Shown here: positions 1 through 11,182 of the stretch, in pieces | How the letters are laid out: every line of letters begins with the position of its first letter | Numbering within the stretch: the first letter of the stretch is position 1 | Assembly (NCBI RefSeq): GCF_001708445.1 | Contig: NZ_CP015637.1 | Span: 2,605,001 to 2,669,000 of the forward strand | Direction: 5' to 3' | DNA: 64,000 bases | From: Pseudomonas fluorescens | GTDB taxonomy: Bacteria; Pseudomonadota; Gammaproteobacteria; Pseudomonadales; Pseudomonadaceae | The notes under the pieces: model-generated | The model's input: the letters and a program-made list of their open reading frames with translations, nothing else | What the model was told of the DNA's origin: nothing | Databases searched by the model: none | Translations under genes and position numbers: made by a program

Positions 1-1
1 G

Positions 2-55
2 CGCAAACTGTTGAACGAGCTTTCAACCGGCGAAATAGCCGATTTGGGCGACTAA
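2..55 (+). CDS. C-terminal end of an upstream gene (partial)
   Basis: Frame 2 is open from the window edge to a TAA at 53-55 and reads RKLLNELSTGEIADLGD before the stop. The composition looks like a genuine protein tail. It ends 24 bases before the end of metH, which is on the opposite strand, so the two genes converge. Too little is present to name the family, and the reading could be fortuitous because only 17 codons are visible. Confidence 0.4.
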   Translation, partial: RKLLNELSTGEIADLGD

Positions 56-79
56 CTGGTCGTCAGGCACCGGGCCGGG

Positions 80-3790
<3,711 letters not shown>

Positions 3791-3954
3791 GGGACTACTC
3801 TGGTCAGGCATTACGGAGGGCGTGGATCATAACAAACCTGTGCGGATTTGGAGCATGCCAAGGTTTTGCATGAATATCGTTCATGTTGGCGCGAGTGGCG
3901 GATCGGTAGAATCCCCAGGTTTTTTTATTTTGGCTTCAGATCGGGACCAGGCTC

Positions 3955-6249
3955 ATGCCGTATCGTTTCTTCATCAGCATTGCATTGATGCTGCTTGCCA
4001 CTACCACCCAGGCCCAGGATCCCGCCCCGGCGATTTCCTACACCCGCGATATCCAACCGATTTTTACTGAGAAATGTGTGGCGTGCCATGCCTGCTATGA
4101 CTCGGCCTGCCAGTTGAACCTGGGCAGTGGCGAGGGGGCCGCCCGTGGCGCGACCAAGGTGCTGGTCTACGACGGTGAGCGCAGCCAGGCGACCAAGCCG
4201 ACGCGGCTGTTCTACGACGCCTTTGGCAAGGCCGCCTGGCAGCGCGAAGGCTTCAGTTCGGTGCTCGACGCCCAGGGCAGCCAGGCGGCCCTGATGGCGC
4301 GCATGCTCGAACTCGGCCAGCACCGCGCGCCGCTTGCACCCAATGGCAAGCTGCCGGATGACATCGTGCTGGGGCTGAACCGCGAGAACATGTGCCCCTT
4401 GCCCGGAGAGTTCGACGCTTATGCCGGCGCGCACCCCAACGAAGGCATGCCCCTGGCCGTGACCGGCTTGAGCGACCAGCAATACCACACCCTGCAACGC
4501 TGGCTGGCCTCGGGTGCGCCGATTGACCAGCAAGGCGTGGCGCCCAGTGCCCAGGAAGCGGCGCAGGTGCTGCAATGGGAGAACCTGCTCAATGCCCCCG
4601 GCGCCCGGGAAAGCCTGGTGGCCCGCTGGTTGTTTGAGCACCTGTTTATTGCGCATCTGTATTTCGAAGGCGGTGAGCCAGGGCACTTCTTCCAGTGGGT
4701 GCGCTCACGGACGCCCAGCGGCCAGCCGATTGACCTGATCAACACCCGTCGCCCCAATGACGACCCCGGCACTCGTGTTTACTACCGCCTGTGGCCAATA
4801 CAAGGGGTGATCGTCCATAAGACCCACATCACGTACCCCTTGAGCGCGCAGAAAATGGCACGGGTCAAAGCCCTGTTCTACAGCGGCGACTGGCAGGTCA
4901 GTGCGTTGCCGGGCTACGGCCCTGGCCGCCGCGCCAACCCGTTCGAGACGTTCGAGGCGATCCCGGCGCAGGCGCGTTACCAGTTCATGCTGGATAACGC
5001 CGAGTATTTTGTCCGCACCTTCATCCGCGGGCCCGTATGCCGGGGGCAGATTGCCACGGATGTGATCCGCGACAATTTCTGGGCATTGTTCCAGGCGCCC
5101 GATCATGACCTGTACATCACCGATGCTCGCTATCGCGGCCAGGCCACGCCGTTGTTGGCGATGCCTGGGCAAAATGACGACGTGGGCAGTGTGCTCAGCC
5201 TGTGGCTCAAGTACCGCGACAAGCGCAACCAGTACGAAGCCCTGCGTCGCGACAGCTATGCCGAACTGCCAGCACCGAGTTGGTCGACGCTGTGGGCTGG
5301 CAACGACAATGCGCTGTTGAGCATCTTCCGCCACTTCGACAGCGCCTCGGTCAACAAGGGCCTGATCGGTGAGGTGCCGCAGACGCTGTGGCTATTCGAC
5401 TATCCGTTGCTCGAACGCACCTATTACCAACTGGTGGTCAACTTTGACGTGTTCGGTAATGTGTCGCACCAGGCCCAGACTCGCCTGTACTTCGACCTGA
5501 TCCGCAATGGCGCCGAGCAGAACTTCCTGCGCCTGATGCCGGCGAACTCGCGGGATGATTTCCTCGACGATTGGTACCAGAACAGCGGCAAGGTCAAGCT
5601 GTGGCTGGACTATGAGTCGATCGACGACGATAAGCCCACCGGCCTGAAGCTTGATGAAAAGGACCCCAAGCGCGACTTCGCCAACCAGCTGCTGGCCCGC
5701 TATGGCGACCTCAATGCCGCCCCGGACCCGATCAATCGTTGTGCCGGCGCGTACTGCTCACGGCCGGGGATCGACCCGGCGTTGCGCGACGCCGAGCAGG
5801 CCCTGAGTCGCCTGACATCGCGCCCGGCGGCGGGGCTCAAGGTCATTGGGCAACTGCCTGAAGCGACGATGCTGCGCGTCGAAACCCGCAGCGGCCAGCG
5901 GGAGGTCTACAGCCTGCTGCGCAACCGTGCCCACAGTAATGTGGCGTTCATGCTGGGTGAGGCTTATCGCTATCAGCCGGGCCTGGATACGCTGACGATC
6001 TACCCAGGGGTGCTCGGCAGCTACCCGAACTTCATGTTCAACGTACCAGCCGAGCAAGTGCCGGAGTTCGTCGCGGCCATGGAGGACGCCAGGGACGCCC
6101 AGGGTTTCGAGAAGATTGTCGACCGCTGGGGCATACGTCGCAGTCATCCGCAGTTCTGGCAGTACTTCCATGACCTGTCGACCTACATCCGCGAAACCAC
6201 GCCGGTGGAAGAAGGGGTGCTGGATATGAACCGCTATGAAAACCTCTGA
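3955..6249 (+). CDS. cti: Fatty acid cis/trans isomerase (periplasmic, cytochrome c-type)
   Basis: Converts cis-unsaturated membrane fatty acids to the trans form in place, a rapid Pseudomonas response to solvents and heat. The protein has 764 residues, the usual Cti size. Its N-terminus is a Sec signal peptide (hydrophobic MPYRFFISIALMLL, then ATTTQAQ), placing it in the periplasm. A c-type heme site CVACH lies at residues 41-45, as expected for Cti. The remainder is the Cti-specific domain without familiar short motifs. It is divergent from metH and is followed 94 bases later by nfuA, a neighbourhood I recall from other Pseudomonas genomes. Confidence 0.95.
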   Translation: MPYRFFISIALMLLATTTQAQDPAPAISYTRDIQPIFTEKCVACHACYDSACQLNLGSGEGAARGATKVLVYDGERSQATKPTRLFYDAFGKAAWQREGFSSVLDAQGSQAALMARMLELGQHRAPLAPNGKLPDDIVLGLNRENMCPLPGEFDAYAGAHPNEGMPLAVTGLSDQQYHTLQRWLASGAPIDQQGVAPSAQEAAQVLQWENLLNAPGARESLVARWLFEHLFIAHLYFEGGEPGHFFQWVRSRTPSGQPIDLINTRRPNDDPGTRVYYRLWPIQGVIVHKTHITYPLSAQKMARVKALFYSGDWQVSALPGYGPGRRANPFETFEAIPAQARYQFMLDNAEYFVRTFIRGPVCRGQIATDVIRDNFWALFQAPDHDLYITDARYRGQATPLLAMPGQNDDVGSVLSLWLKYRDKRNQYEALRRDSYAELPAPSWSTLWAGNDNALLSIFRHFDSASVNKGLIGEVPQTLWLFDYPLLERTYYQLVVNFDVFGNVSHQAQTRLYFDLIRNGAEQNFLRLMPANSRDDFLDDWYQNSGKVKLWLDYESIDDDKPTGLKLDEKDPKRDFANQLLARYGDLNAAPDPINRCAGAYCSRPGIDPALRDAEQALSRLTSRPAAGLKVIGQLPEATMLRVETRSGQREVYSLLRNRAHSNVAFMLGEAYRYQPGLDTLTIYPGVLGSYPNFMFNVPAEQVPEFVAAMEDARDAQGFEKIVDRWGIRRSHPQFWQYFHDLSTYIRETTPVEEGVLDMNRYENL

Positions 6250-6288
6250 CGTGGCTGTTGAGTCTTTTCCGACAAAATTACTGGGACT

Positions 6289-6318
6289 TTGTACCTGCGT
6301 AATATTTTGGCGTAAACT
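6289..6318 (+). promoter_or_regulatory. Possible sigma-70 promoter of nfuA
   Basis: TTGTAC (6289-6294) and TAAACT (6313-6318) are separated by 18 bases, 26 bases before the nfuA start. This is pattern matching only. A GAGGAG ribosome binding site follows just before the ATG at 6344. Confidence 0.3.
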
Positions 6319-6334
6319 GCCGACAAGCCTGTGA

Positions 6335-6928
<594 letters not shown>

Positions 6929-6950
6929 GTAAGGCGTTCACTGCGAACAA

Positions 6951-6982
6951 AAAAACGGCGCTCCGTGAGCGCCGTTTTTTTT
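6951..6982 (+). terminator. Intrinsic terminator of nfuA
   Basis: A perfect nine-base-pair stem ACGGCGCTC / GAGCGCCGT (6955-6963 and 6967-6975) with loop CGT is followed by a run of T. The A-run on the 5' side could let it act in both directions. Confidence 0.9.
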
Positions 6983-7031
6983 ATTCTTAAAATTCAGCTA
7001 TTTACGCAATCTATCTAACGCTGAATATCAA

Positions 7032-7122
7032 GTGTGGGAGGGGGCTTTCCCCCGATAGCGGTGCCTCAGTCGCCTCATGAGCAGGCTGACACACTGCCAT
7101 CGGGGGCAAGCCCCCTCCCACA
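7032..7122. repeat. REPIN-like paired REP element, class A, copy 1
   Basis: Two inverted arms of the GGGAGGGGGCTTGCCCCCGAT type (7034-7055 and 7099-7121) flank about 43 bases. The left arm has a T for G change in its centre. This resembles the short palindromic repeats mobilised by RAYT transposases in the P. fluorescens group. No RAYT gene is present in the window. Confidence 0.85.
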
Positions 7123-7224
7123 TTTTTTGCATTTATTCAGTTAAATCAGTGTGTTGTTGATGATTTGTGAATTAAAAAATCAAATTCGAATGCTGACGCT
7201 ATCTCCCTGACAAGGAGGGTCAAA

Positions 7225-7312
7225 TGTGGGAGGGGGCTTGCCCCCGATAGCGGTGCCTCAGTCGCTTCTTGAGCAGGCTGACACACTGCGATCGGGGGCA
7301 AGCCCCCTCCCA
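7225..7312. repeat. REPIN-like element, class A, copy 2 (tandem partner of copy 1)
   Basis: Arms at 7225-7247 and 7291-7311. The spacer is nearly identical to copy 1, with only a few differences, and similarity continues on the 3' side (TTTGCATTT, TTAAATCA). The two copies therefore look like a tandem duplication with a unit of about 190 bases. Together with copy 1 and the nfuA terminator it fills the 444-base interval 6929-7372. I see no gene there. Confidence 0.85.
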
Positions 7313-7372
7313 AATTTTTTTGCATTTGTTCATTTAAATCAATGCATTGTTTTAGTTTTATAAAGTGAATTA

Positions 7373-8119
7373 TCAAGGTCGATAAAGGTGCGCATGCCCC
7401 GCCCGATACAACGACGACTCACTGAAACTGTCACTCGCCAGCACCCGGCCCACCACGATCAGCGCCGTACGCCGAAAGCCCTTGGCGGCGACTTTGTCGG
7501 CAATATCGCTGAGTGTGCCCACCGCCCAATCCTGATCCGGCCAGGTTGCCCGGTGCACCACGGCAATCGGGCAATCCGCGCCATAGTGCGGCAGCAGCTC
7601 TGCGACGATCTTCTCCAGGTGGTTGACCCCCAGGTGGATCGCCATGGTGGTGCCGTGGCGGGCCAGGCTGTCGAAGTCCTCGCCGGCCGGCATGCGGGTT
7701 TTATCGGCGTAACGGGTCAGGATTACGCTCTGGGCGATGTCCGGCAAGGTCAGTTCGGCCTCCAGCAGCGCGGCACAGGCGGCGACTGCGGTCACGCCCG
7801 GAATGATCTGGAACGGGATGCCCAGCTCGCGCAGATGACGAATCTGCTCGCCGATCGCCCCATACAGGCTCGGATCGCCGGAATGCACCCGCGCCACATC
7901 CTGGCCGTTGGCGTGGGCGGTCTTGATCAGCTCGATGATCTGCTCCAGGTGCAGTTCGGCGCTGTTGACCACCTGTTGCGCTTGATGCCCCTCCAGCACG
8001 GCCGCCGGTACCAGCGAACCGGCATAGATGATCACTGGGCAACTGCGGATCAGCCGTTGGCCTTTGACAGTGATCAATTCCGGGTCGCCGGGGCCGGCAC
8101 CGATGAAGTAGACGGTCAT
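7373..8119 (-). CDS. cobM: Precorrin-4 C11-methyltransferase CobM
   Basis: A SAM-dependent methyltransferase adding the C11 methyl of the corrin ring in the aerobic cobalamin pathway. The 248-residue protein starts MTVYFIGAGPGDPELITVKG. GAGPGDPELIT is the family signature of the tetrapyrrole methylases, and VHSGDPSLYGA and IIPGVTAVAA are further conserved blocks. I chose the ATG at 8119, preceded by AGGA. The open frame reaches 8212, but that extension overlaps cobE and lacks the family pattern. It is the last gene of the riboswitch-headed run cbtB-cbtA-cobE-cobM, with a 70-base gap after cobE. Confidence 0.96.
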   Translation of the reverse strand: MTVYFIGAGPGDPELITVKGQRLIRSCPVIIYAGSLVPAAVLEGHQAQQVVNSAELHLEQIIELIKTAHANGQDVARVHSGDPSLYGAIGEQIRHLRELGIPFQIIPGVTAVAACAALLEAELTLPDIAQSVILTRYADKTRMPAGEDFDSLARHGTTMAIHLGVNHLEKIVAELLPHYGADCPIAVVHRATWPDQDWAVGTLSDIADKVAAKGFRRTALIVVGRVLASDSFSESSLYRAGHAHLYRP

Positions 8120-8189
8120 GGAGGATTCCTGTCGAAAAACGGGCGAGCATGAAGATTGCTCATGATCGGAAGACGCAATTATCGATTTT

Positions 8190-8582
8190 TCAGCCGGCGC
8201 AGGCCAATGCAAAGGTGGCCTGGGCGGTTTTCTTGCGGGTGATCAGCAAGCGGGCGGGGCCTGGGGAGAGCTGTTCGGCCAGGGCCAGGGCGGCGCTTTC
8301 GGCGATGCCGTAACAGCCGGTGTGGGCAAAGGCGACCGCTGATTTATGGCTCAGACGGCCTTCATACGCGGCCAACTGTTCGGCGCTGAAGCACTGCAAT
8401 GGCAGGTTCAACCTATGCGCCAGGGCCAGTAACCCCGGCTCGTCCTGTTTGCGGTCGAGACTCGCCAGTGCGGTGATGTGCTGGCGCTCGATACCCGCTT
8501 CGGCGAGGGCCGTGTCAAACAGCGCCAGCAGGGCGTGCAATTCGCAGCCCCGCTGGCAACCGAGGCCGACCGCTAGTTTCAT
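8190..8582 (-). CDS. cobE: Cobalamin biosynthesis protein CobE (CbiG C-terminal domain)
   Basis: A 130-residue protein beginning MKLAVGLGCQRGC, with the internal blocks ALASLDRKQDEPGL and FAHTGCYGIAESAAL typical of CobE, the stand-alone equivalent of the C-terminal CbiG domain. Its exact role in the aerobic pathway is not settled as far as I recall. The start overlaps the stop of cbtA (ATGA at 8579-8582), indicating translational coupling, and cobM follows. Confidence 0.9.
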   Translation of the reverse strand: MKLAVGLGCQRGCELHALLALFDTALAEAGIERQHITALASLDRKQDEPGLLALAHRLNLPLQCFSAEQLAAYEGRLSHKSAVAFAHTGCYGIAESAALALAEQLSPGPARLLITRKKTAQATFALACAG

Positions 8583-9283
8583 GCCGAGTATTGATCGTCG
8601 CGGTTGCGGCGAAACAACCAGGCGCTGATCAGGCCCAGGGCCAGCCAGAAGGCGACGTTGGTCAACTGCGAGGCGATCTTGAATTGTGCTTCCAGTGCCT
8701 CTGGCGCCAGCATCGAATGCACTTGCGGCTGCGGGGCGCCGATTACGTGAGGCACCACGAGGATCGCCACGCCCAGCCCTTTAAGCAGCCAGTTGCCACC
8801 GAACACCAACAGCGCAATACCGGCCGCAGTGGAGGCGGCCGTGCCGATCCACCAGATCTGGCGTTGCGCCAGGTCGGCGGCGGCCGTGCCCGGCAGCTCG
8901 GGCGGCAGGCCCAGGGTCGGCGCCAACACAAAGGTCGCGTAGCCGGCCAGGCCCCACAGCAAGCCTTGGGCCGTGCGGGTCGGTGCGCGCAGGGTATAGA
9001 GGCCGGCCAGCATCAGGGCGAAGCCGACGGCGACCACCAGGTTGCCGCCGGTGGTCGACAGCACGCGCTGCCAGCCGTCTTCCGGTTCCCAGGCTTCGGC
9101 GTCATGGGTGTGCGCAGCGGCGCCAGCGGCATGCTCGTGCACGACTTCAGTCGCGGCCGGGGCCTTTTCGAAGGTTTCCGCCTGCAGAATCAGCGGAGCG
9201 ACCCAGAAGCTTTGCAGCAGTGTCAGCAGCAGGGCGGCCAGCAAGCCGGTGAACCCTGCGGTTTGCGCAATACGTTTGATCAT
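8579..9283 (-). CDS. cbtA: Cobalt transporter subunit CbtA
   Basis: A membrane protein of 234 residues starting MIKRIAQTAGFTGLLAALLLT. About five to six hydrophobic segments are visible, with a histidine-containing loop (HEHAAGAAAHTHD) between the first and second that may bind metal. This layout, and the pairing with CbtB under a cobalamin riboswitch, fits the predicted CbtAB cobalt uptake system. The ATG at 9283 is used; the longer frame to 9388 reads through cbtB sequence and is not protein-like. It lies 11 bases after cbtB and overlaps cobE by four. Confidence 0.93.
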   Translation of the reverse strand: MIKRIAQTAGFTGLLAALLLTLLQSFWVAPLILQAETFEKAPAATEVVHEHAAGAAAHTHDAEAWEPEDGWQRVLSTTGGNLVVAVGFALMLAGLYTLRAPTRTAQGLLWGLAGYATFVLAPTLGLPPELPGTAAADLAQRQIWWIGTAASTAAGIALLVFGGNWLLKGLGVAILVVPHVIGAPQPQVHSMLAPEALEAQFKIASQLTNVAFWLALGLISAWLFRRNRDDQYSA

Positions 9284-9294
9284 GTCGGCAGGTC

Positions 9295-9483
9295 TCAGTG
9301 GCACGGGAACGCGGCGCTGTGGCGGGTATCGTGGGCTGCGTTGTGCACCGCCTCGATATGCGAGAACCCGGCGAAATACACCAGGCACGCGCCCAGGATC
9401 GAGGCGCCGATGGCGGCGGTCAGGCGTTGGCTGAGGGTGGCGGTACTGCTGGCGGTGTGCGAAGTGCTGCTGATGATCGACAT
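9295..9483 (-). CDS. cbtB: Cobalt transporter subunit CbtB
   Basis: A 62-residue protein with one transmembrane helix (AAIGASILGACLVYFAGF) and a histidine-rich tail, HIEAVHNAAHDTRH followed by FPCH, which is the metal-binding signature of CbtB. It is the first gene after the minus-strand cobalamin riboswitch and probably forms a complex with CbtA. Cobalt as the substrate is inferred from the family and the B12 context. Confidence 0.93.
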   Translation of the reverse strand: MSIISSTSHTASSTATLSQRLTAAIGASILGACLVYFAGFSHIEAVHNAAHDTRHSAAFPCH

Positions 9484-9595
9484 GGCGCGTCCCTATCGTG
9501 TTCAGGGTGAAACGAGCGCATGCAAACCCCGCGAGCCGGGCACGCAGGGTTTTAACAGCGCCCGCCCACCGCGGGTTTGTTATCTGATGTTATTC

Positions 9596-9780
9596 GGGCC
9601 GGTCTCCGGGCTTGCGAGGGACACTGGGTCTATAAAGCGTCGCCTTCCCATGCCGTACAGGCACAGTGGATCTGACGCTTCACTCGCTTACCGTTGCGGG
9701 GGCAGCACCGGACTGGTCATAAGGCTATGACTCACCGGTTTCCCGTTTCACCCTGTGAAGGGCACCCGAAACAAGGCGTG
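9596..9780 (-). ncRNA. Cobalamin riboswitch upstream of cbtB
   Basis: Read on the minus strand, the leader contains GGTGAAACGGGAAACCGGTG, then TGCCCCCGCAACGGTAAG, then CCACTGTGCCTGTACGGCA. It ends in the B12 box AGCCCGGAGACCGGCC (9597-9613). These are the conserved core elements of the cobalamin riboswitch in the correct order. A GC-rich hairpin (CCCGC...GCGGG) follows between the aptamer and cbtB and may be the expression platform, but no clear T-run is present. B12 would be expected to repress cbtB-cbtA-cobE-cobM. Confidence 0.95.
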
Positions 9781-9826
9781 TAGGAAAGCATGCAGAGCGA
9801 CGGTAGTCAAATTGACCGAGCCCCTG

Positions 9827-10012
9827 TAGCCTTGCACCTTCGAGGTTCTTCGGCCCAGGCCGAAGCTAAGAAGGGAACGCGGTTCAAGCCGCGGCTGCCC
9901 CCGCAACTGTGAAGGGTTTATCTGACTGCCACGCCACTGCCATTGCGGCGGGAAGGCGCAGCCAGCGCCGGTCGCAAGACCCGCAAGCCCCAAGCCAGGA
10001 GACCTGCCTCGC
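9827..10012 (+). ncRNA. Cobalamin riboswitch upstream of cobW
   Basis: On the plus strand, GAAGGGAACGCGGTTCAAGCCGCGG-type sequence (9870-9895) is followed by CTGCCCCCGCAACTGTGA, then GCCACTGCC, and the B12 box AAGCCAGGAGACCTGCC at 9992-10008. This is a full cobalamin aptamer. It lies only about 47 bases from the start of the opposite riboswitch, so the two promoters must be packed between or overlap the aptamers. It presumably controls cobW-cobN and perhaps the chelatase genes further downstream. The two riboswitches and their spacer account for the gene-free stretch 9484-10117. Confidence 0.95.
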
Positions 10013-10117
10013 AACCGATTTTCCAATTCAACCGGGCGGGGTGATCCGGTGACGAAATCTGCTGCTGCGCGCCACGCAGGGCCTATCGTCCCGTATGCCC
10101 GCCCCCAAGGGCATCCG

Positions 10118-11179
10118 ATGAAAACACTGGCCAAACTTCCCGTCACTATCGTTACCGGCTTTCTCGGCTCGGGCAAAACCACCTTGCTGCGCCACATGCT
10201 CGACAACGCCCAGGGCCGTCGCATTGCGGTGATCGTCAACGAATTCGGCGAGTTGGGCATTGACGGTGAGATCCTCAAGCAATGCTCGATCGGTTGCACC
10301 GAGGAAGAAGCCAACGGCCGTGTGTATGAACTGGCGAACGGCTGCCTGTGCTGCACCGTCCAGGAAGAGTTCTTTCCGGTGATGCGCGAACTGGTGGCCC
10401 GTCGCGGCGACCTCGACCATATCCTCATCGAAACCTCGGGCCTGGCCTTGCCCAAGCCCCTGGTGCAAGCCTTCCAATGGCCGGAAATCCGCAGCGCCTG
10501 CACCGTCGACGCGGTGATCACCGTGGTCGACAGCCCGGCGGTGGCCGCCGGCACCTTCGCCGCCTTCCCGGACCAGGTCGACGCCCAGCGCAAGCTTGAT
10601 CCGAACCTGGACCACGAATCCCCGTTGCATGAACTGTTCGCCGACCAGTTGGCCAGCGCCGACCTGGTGATCCTCAACAAGTGCGACATGATCAGCCCCG
10701 AGGACCTGGCCCGCGTGCGCCTGGAAGTGGCCGAAGAGCTGCCCCCCGCGGTGAAGATCGTCGAAGCCAGCAGCGGTCGCCTGCCCCTGGACGTGCTGAT
10801 CGGCCTGGGCGCCGGCTCCGAAGAGCATATCGACGGCCGCCACAGCCATCACGATCATCACCATGACGGTGAAGACGACCACGATCACGACGCGTTCGAC
10901 TCCATCTCCATCGACCTGCCCCAGGCCGATGAGGCACTGTTGCTCGACGCGCTGACCCAGTTGGTGGTGCAGCACGGCATCCTGCGTGTCAAAGGCTTCG
11001 CGGCGATTCCGAACAAGCCGATGCGCCTGCTGATCCAGGGCGTGGGCACGCGTTTCGACAAGCACTTCGACCGCGCCTGGGGGGCCGACGAGGCGCGCAT
11101 CACGCGCCTGGTGCTGATCGGCCAGGCGCTGGACGCGGCCGGCCTCGAAGCGCAATTGCGCGCAGCGCTCAACGTTTAA
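10118..11179 (+). CDS. cobW: Cobalamin biosynthesis GTPase CobW (COG0523 metallochaperone)
   Basis: A G3E-family GTPase of 353 residues thought to deliver Co(II) for corrin insertion. The P-loop GFLGSGKTT lies at residues 14-22. The metal motif GCLCC lies near residue 75, within ANGCLCCTVQEEF. ETSGLALPKPL follows, and a histidine/aspartate-rich stretch (HSHHDHHHDGEDDHDHD) lies near 243-260, before the C-terminal CobW_C domain. The ATG at 10118 begins MKTLAKLPVTIVTGF; an upstream frame start at 10049 adds sequence unlike the family. It is the first gene after the plus-strand riboswitch, and cobN begins three bases after its stop. Confidence 0.96.
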   Translation: MKTLAKLPVTIVTGFLGSGKTTLLRHMLDNAQGRRIAVIVNEFGELGIDGEILKQCSIGCTEEEANGRVYELANGCLCCTVQEEFFPVMRELVARRGDLDHILIETSGLALPKPLVQAFQWPEIRSACTVDAVITVVDSPAVAAGTFAAFPDQVDAQRKLDPNLDHESPLHELFADQLASADLVILNKCDMISPEDLARVRLEVAEELPPAVKIVEASSGRLPLDVLIGLGAGSEEHIDGRHSHHDHHHDGEDDHDHDAFDSISIDLPQADEALLLDALTQLVVQHGILRVKGFAAIPNKPMRLLIQGVGTRFDKHFDRAWGADEARITRLVLIGQALDAAGLEAQLRAALNV

Positions 11180-11182
11180 CCC

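Noticed and set aside
3791..3954. Cobalamin riboswitch before metH
   Set aside because: Looked for because other B12 genes here have one. No B12 box or conserved aptamer blocks are present in this gap.
7146..7376. 76-codon minus-strand frame across the tandem REPINs
   Set aside because: It is mostly translated repeat sequence between two elements.
8120..8212. N-terminal extension of CobM to 8212
   Set aside because: It overlaps cobE, and the tetrapyrrole methylase pattern begins at MTVYFIGAGPGDP with its own AGGA site.
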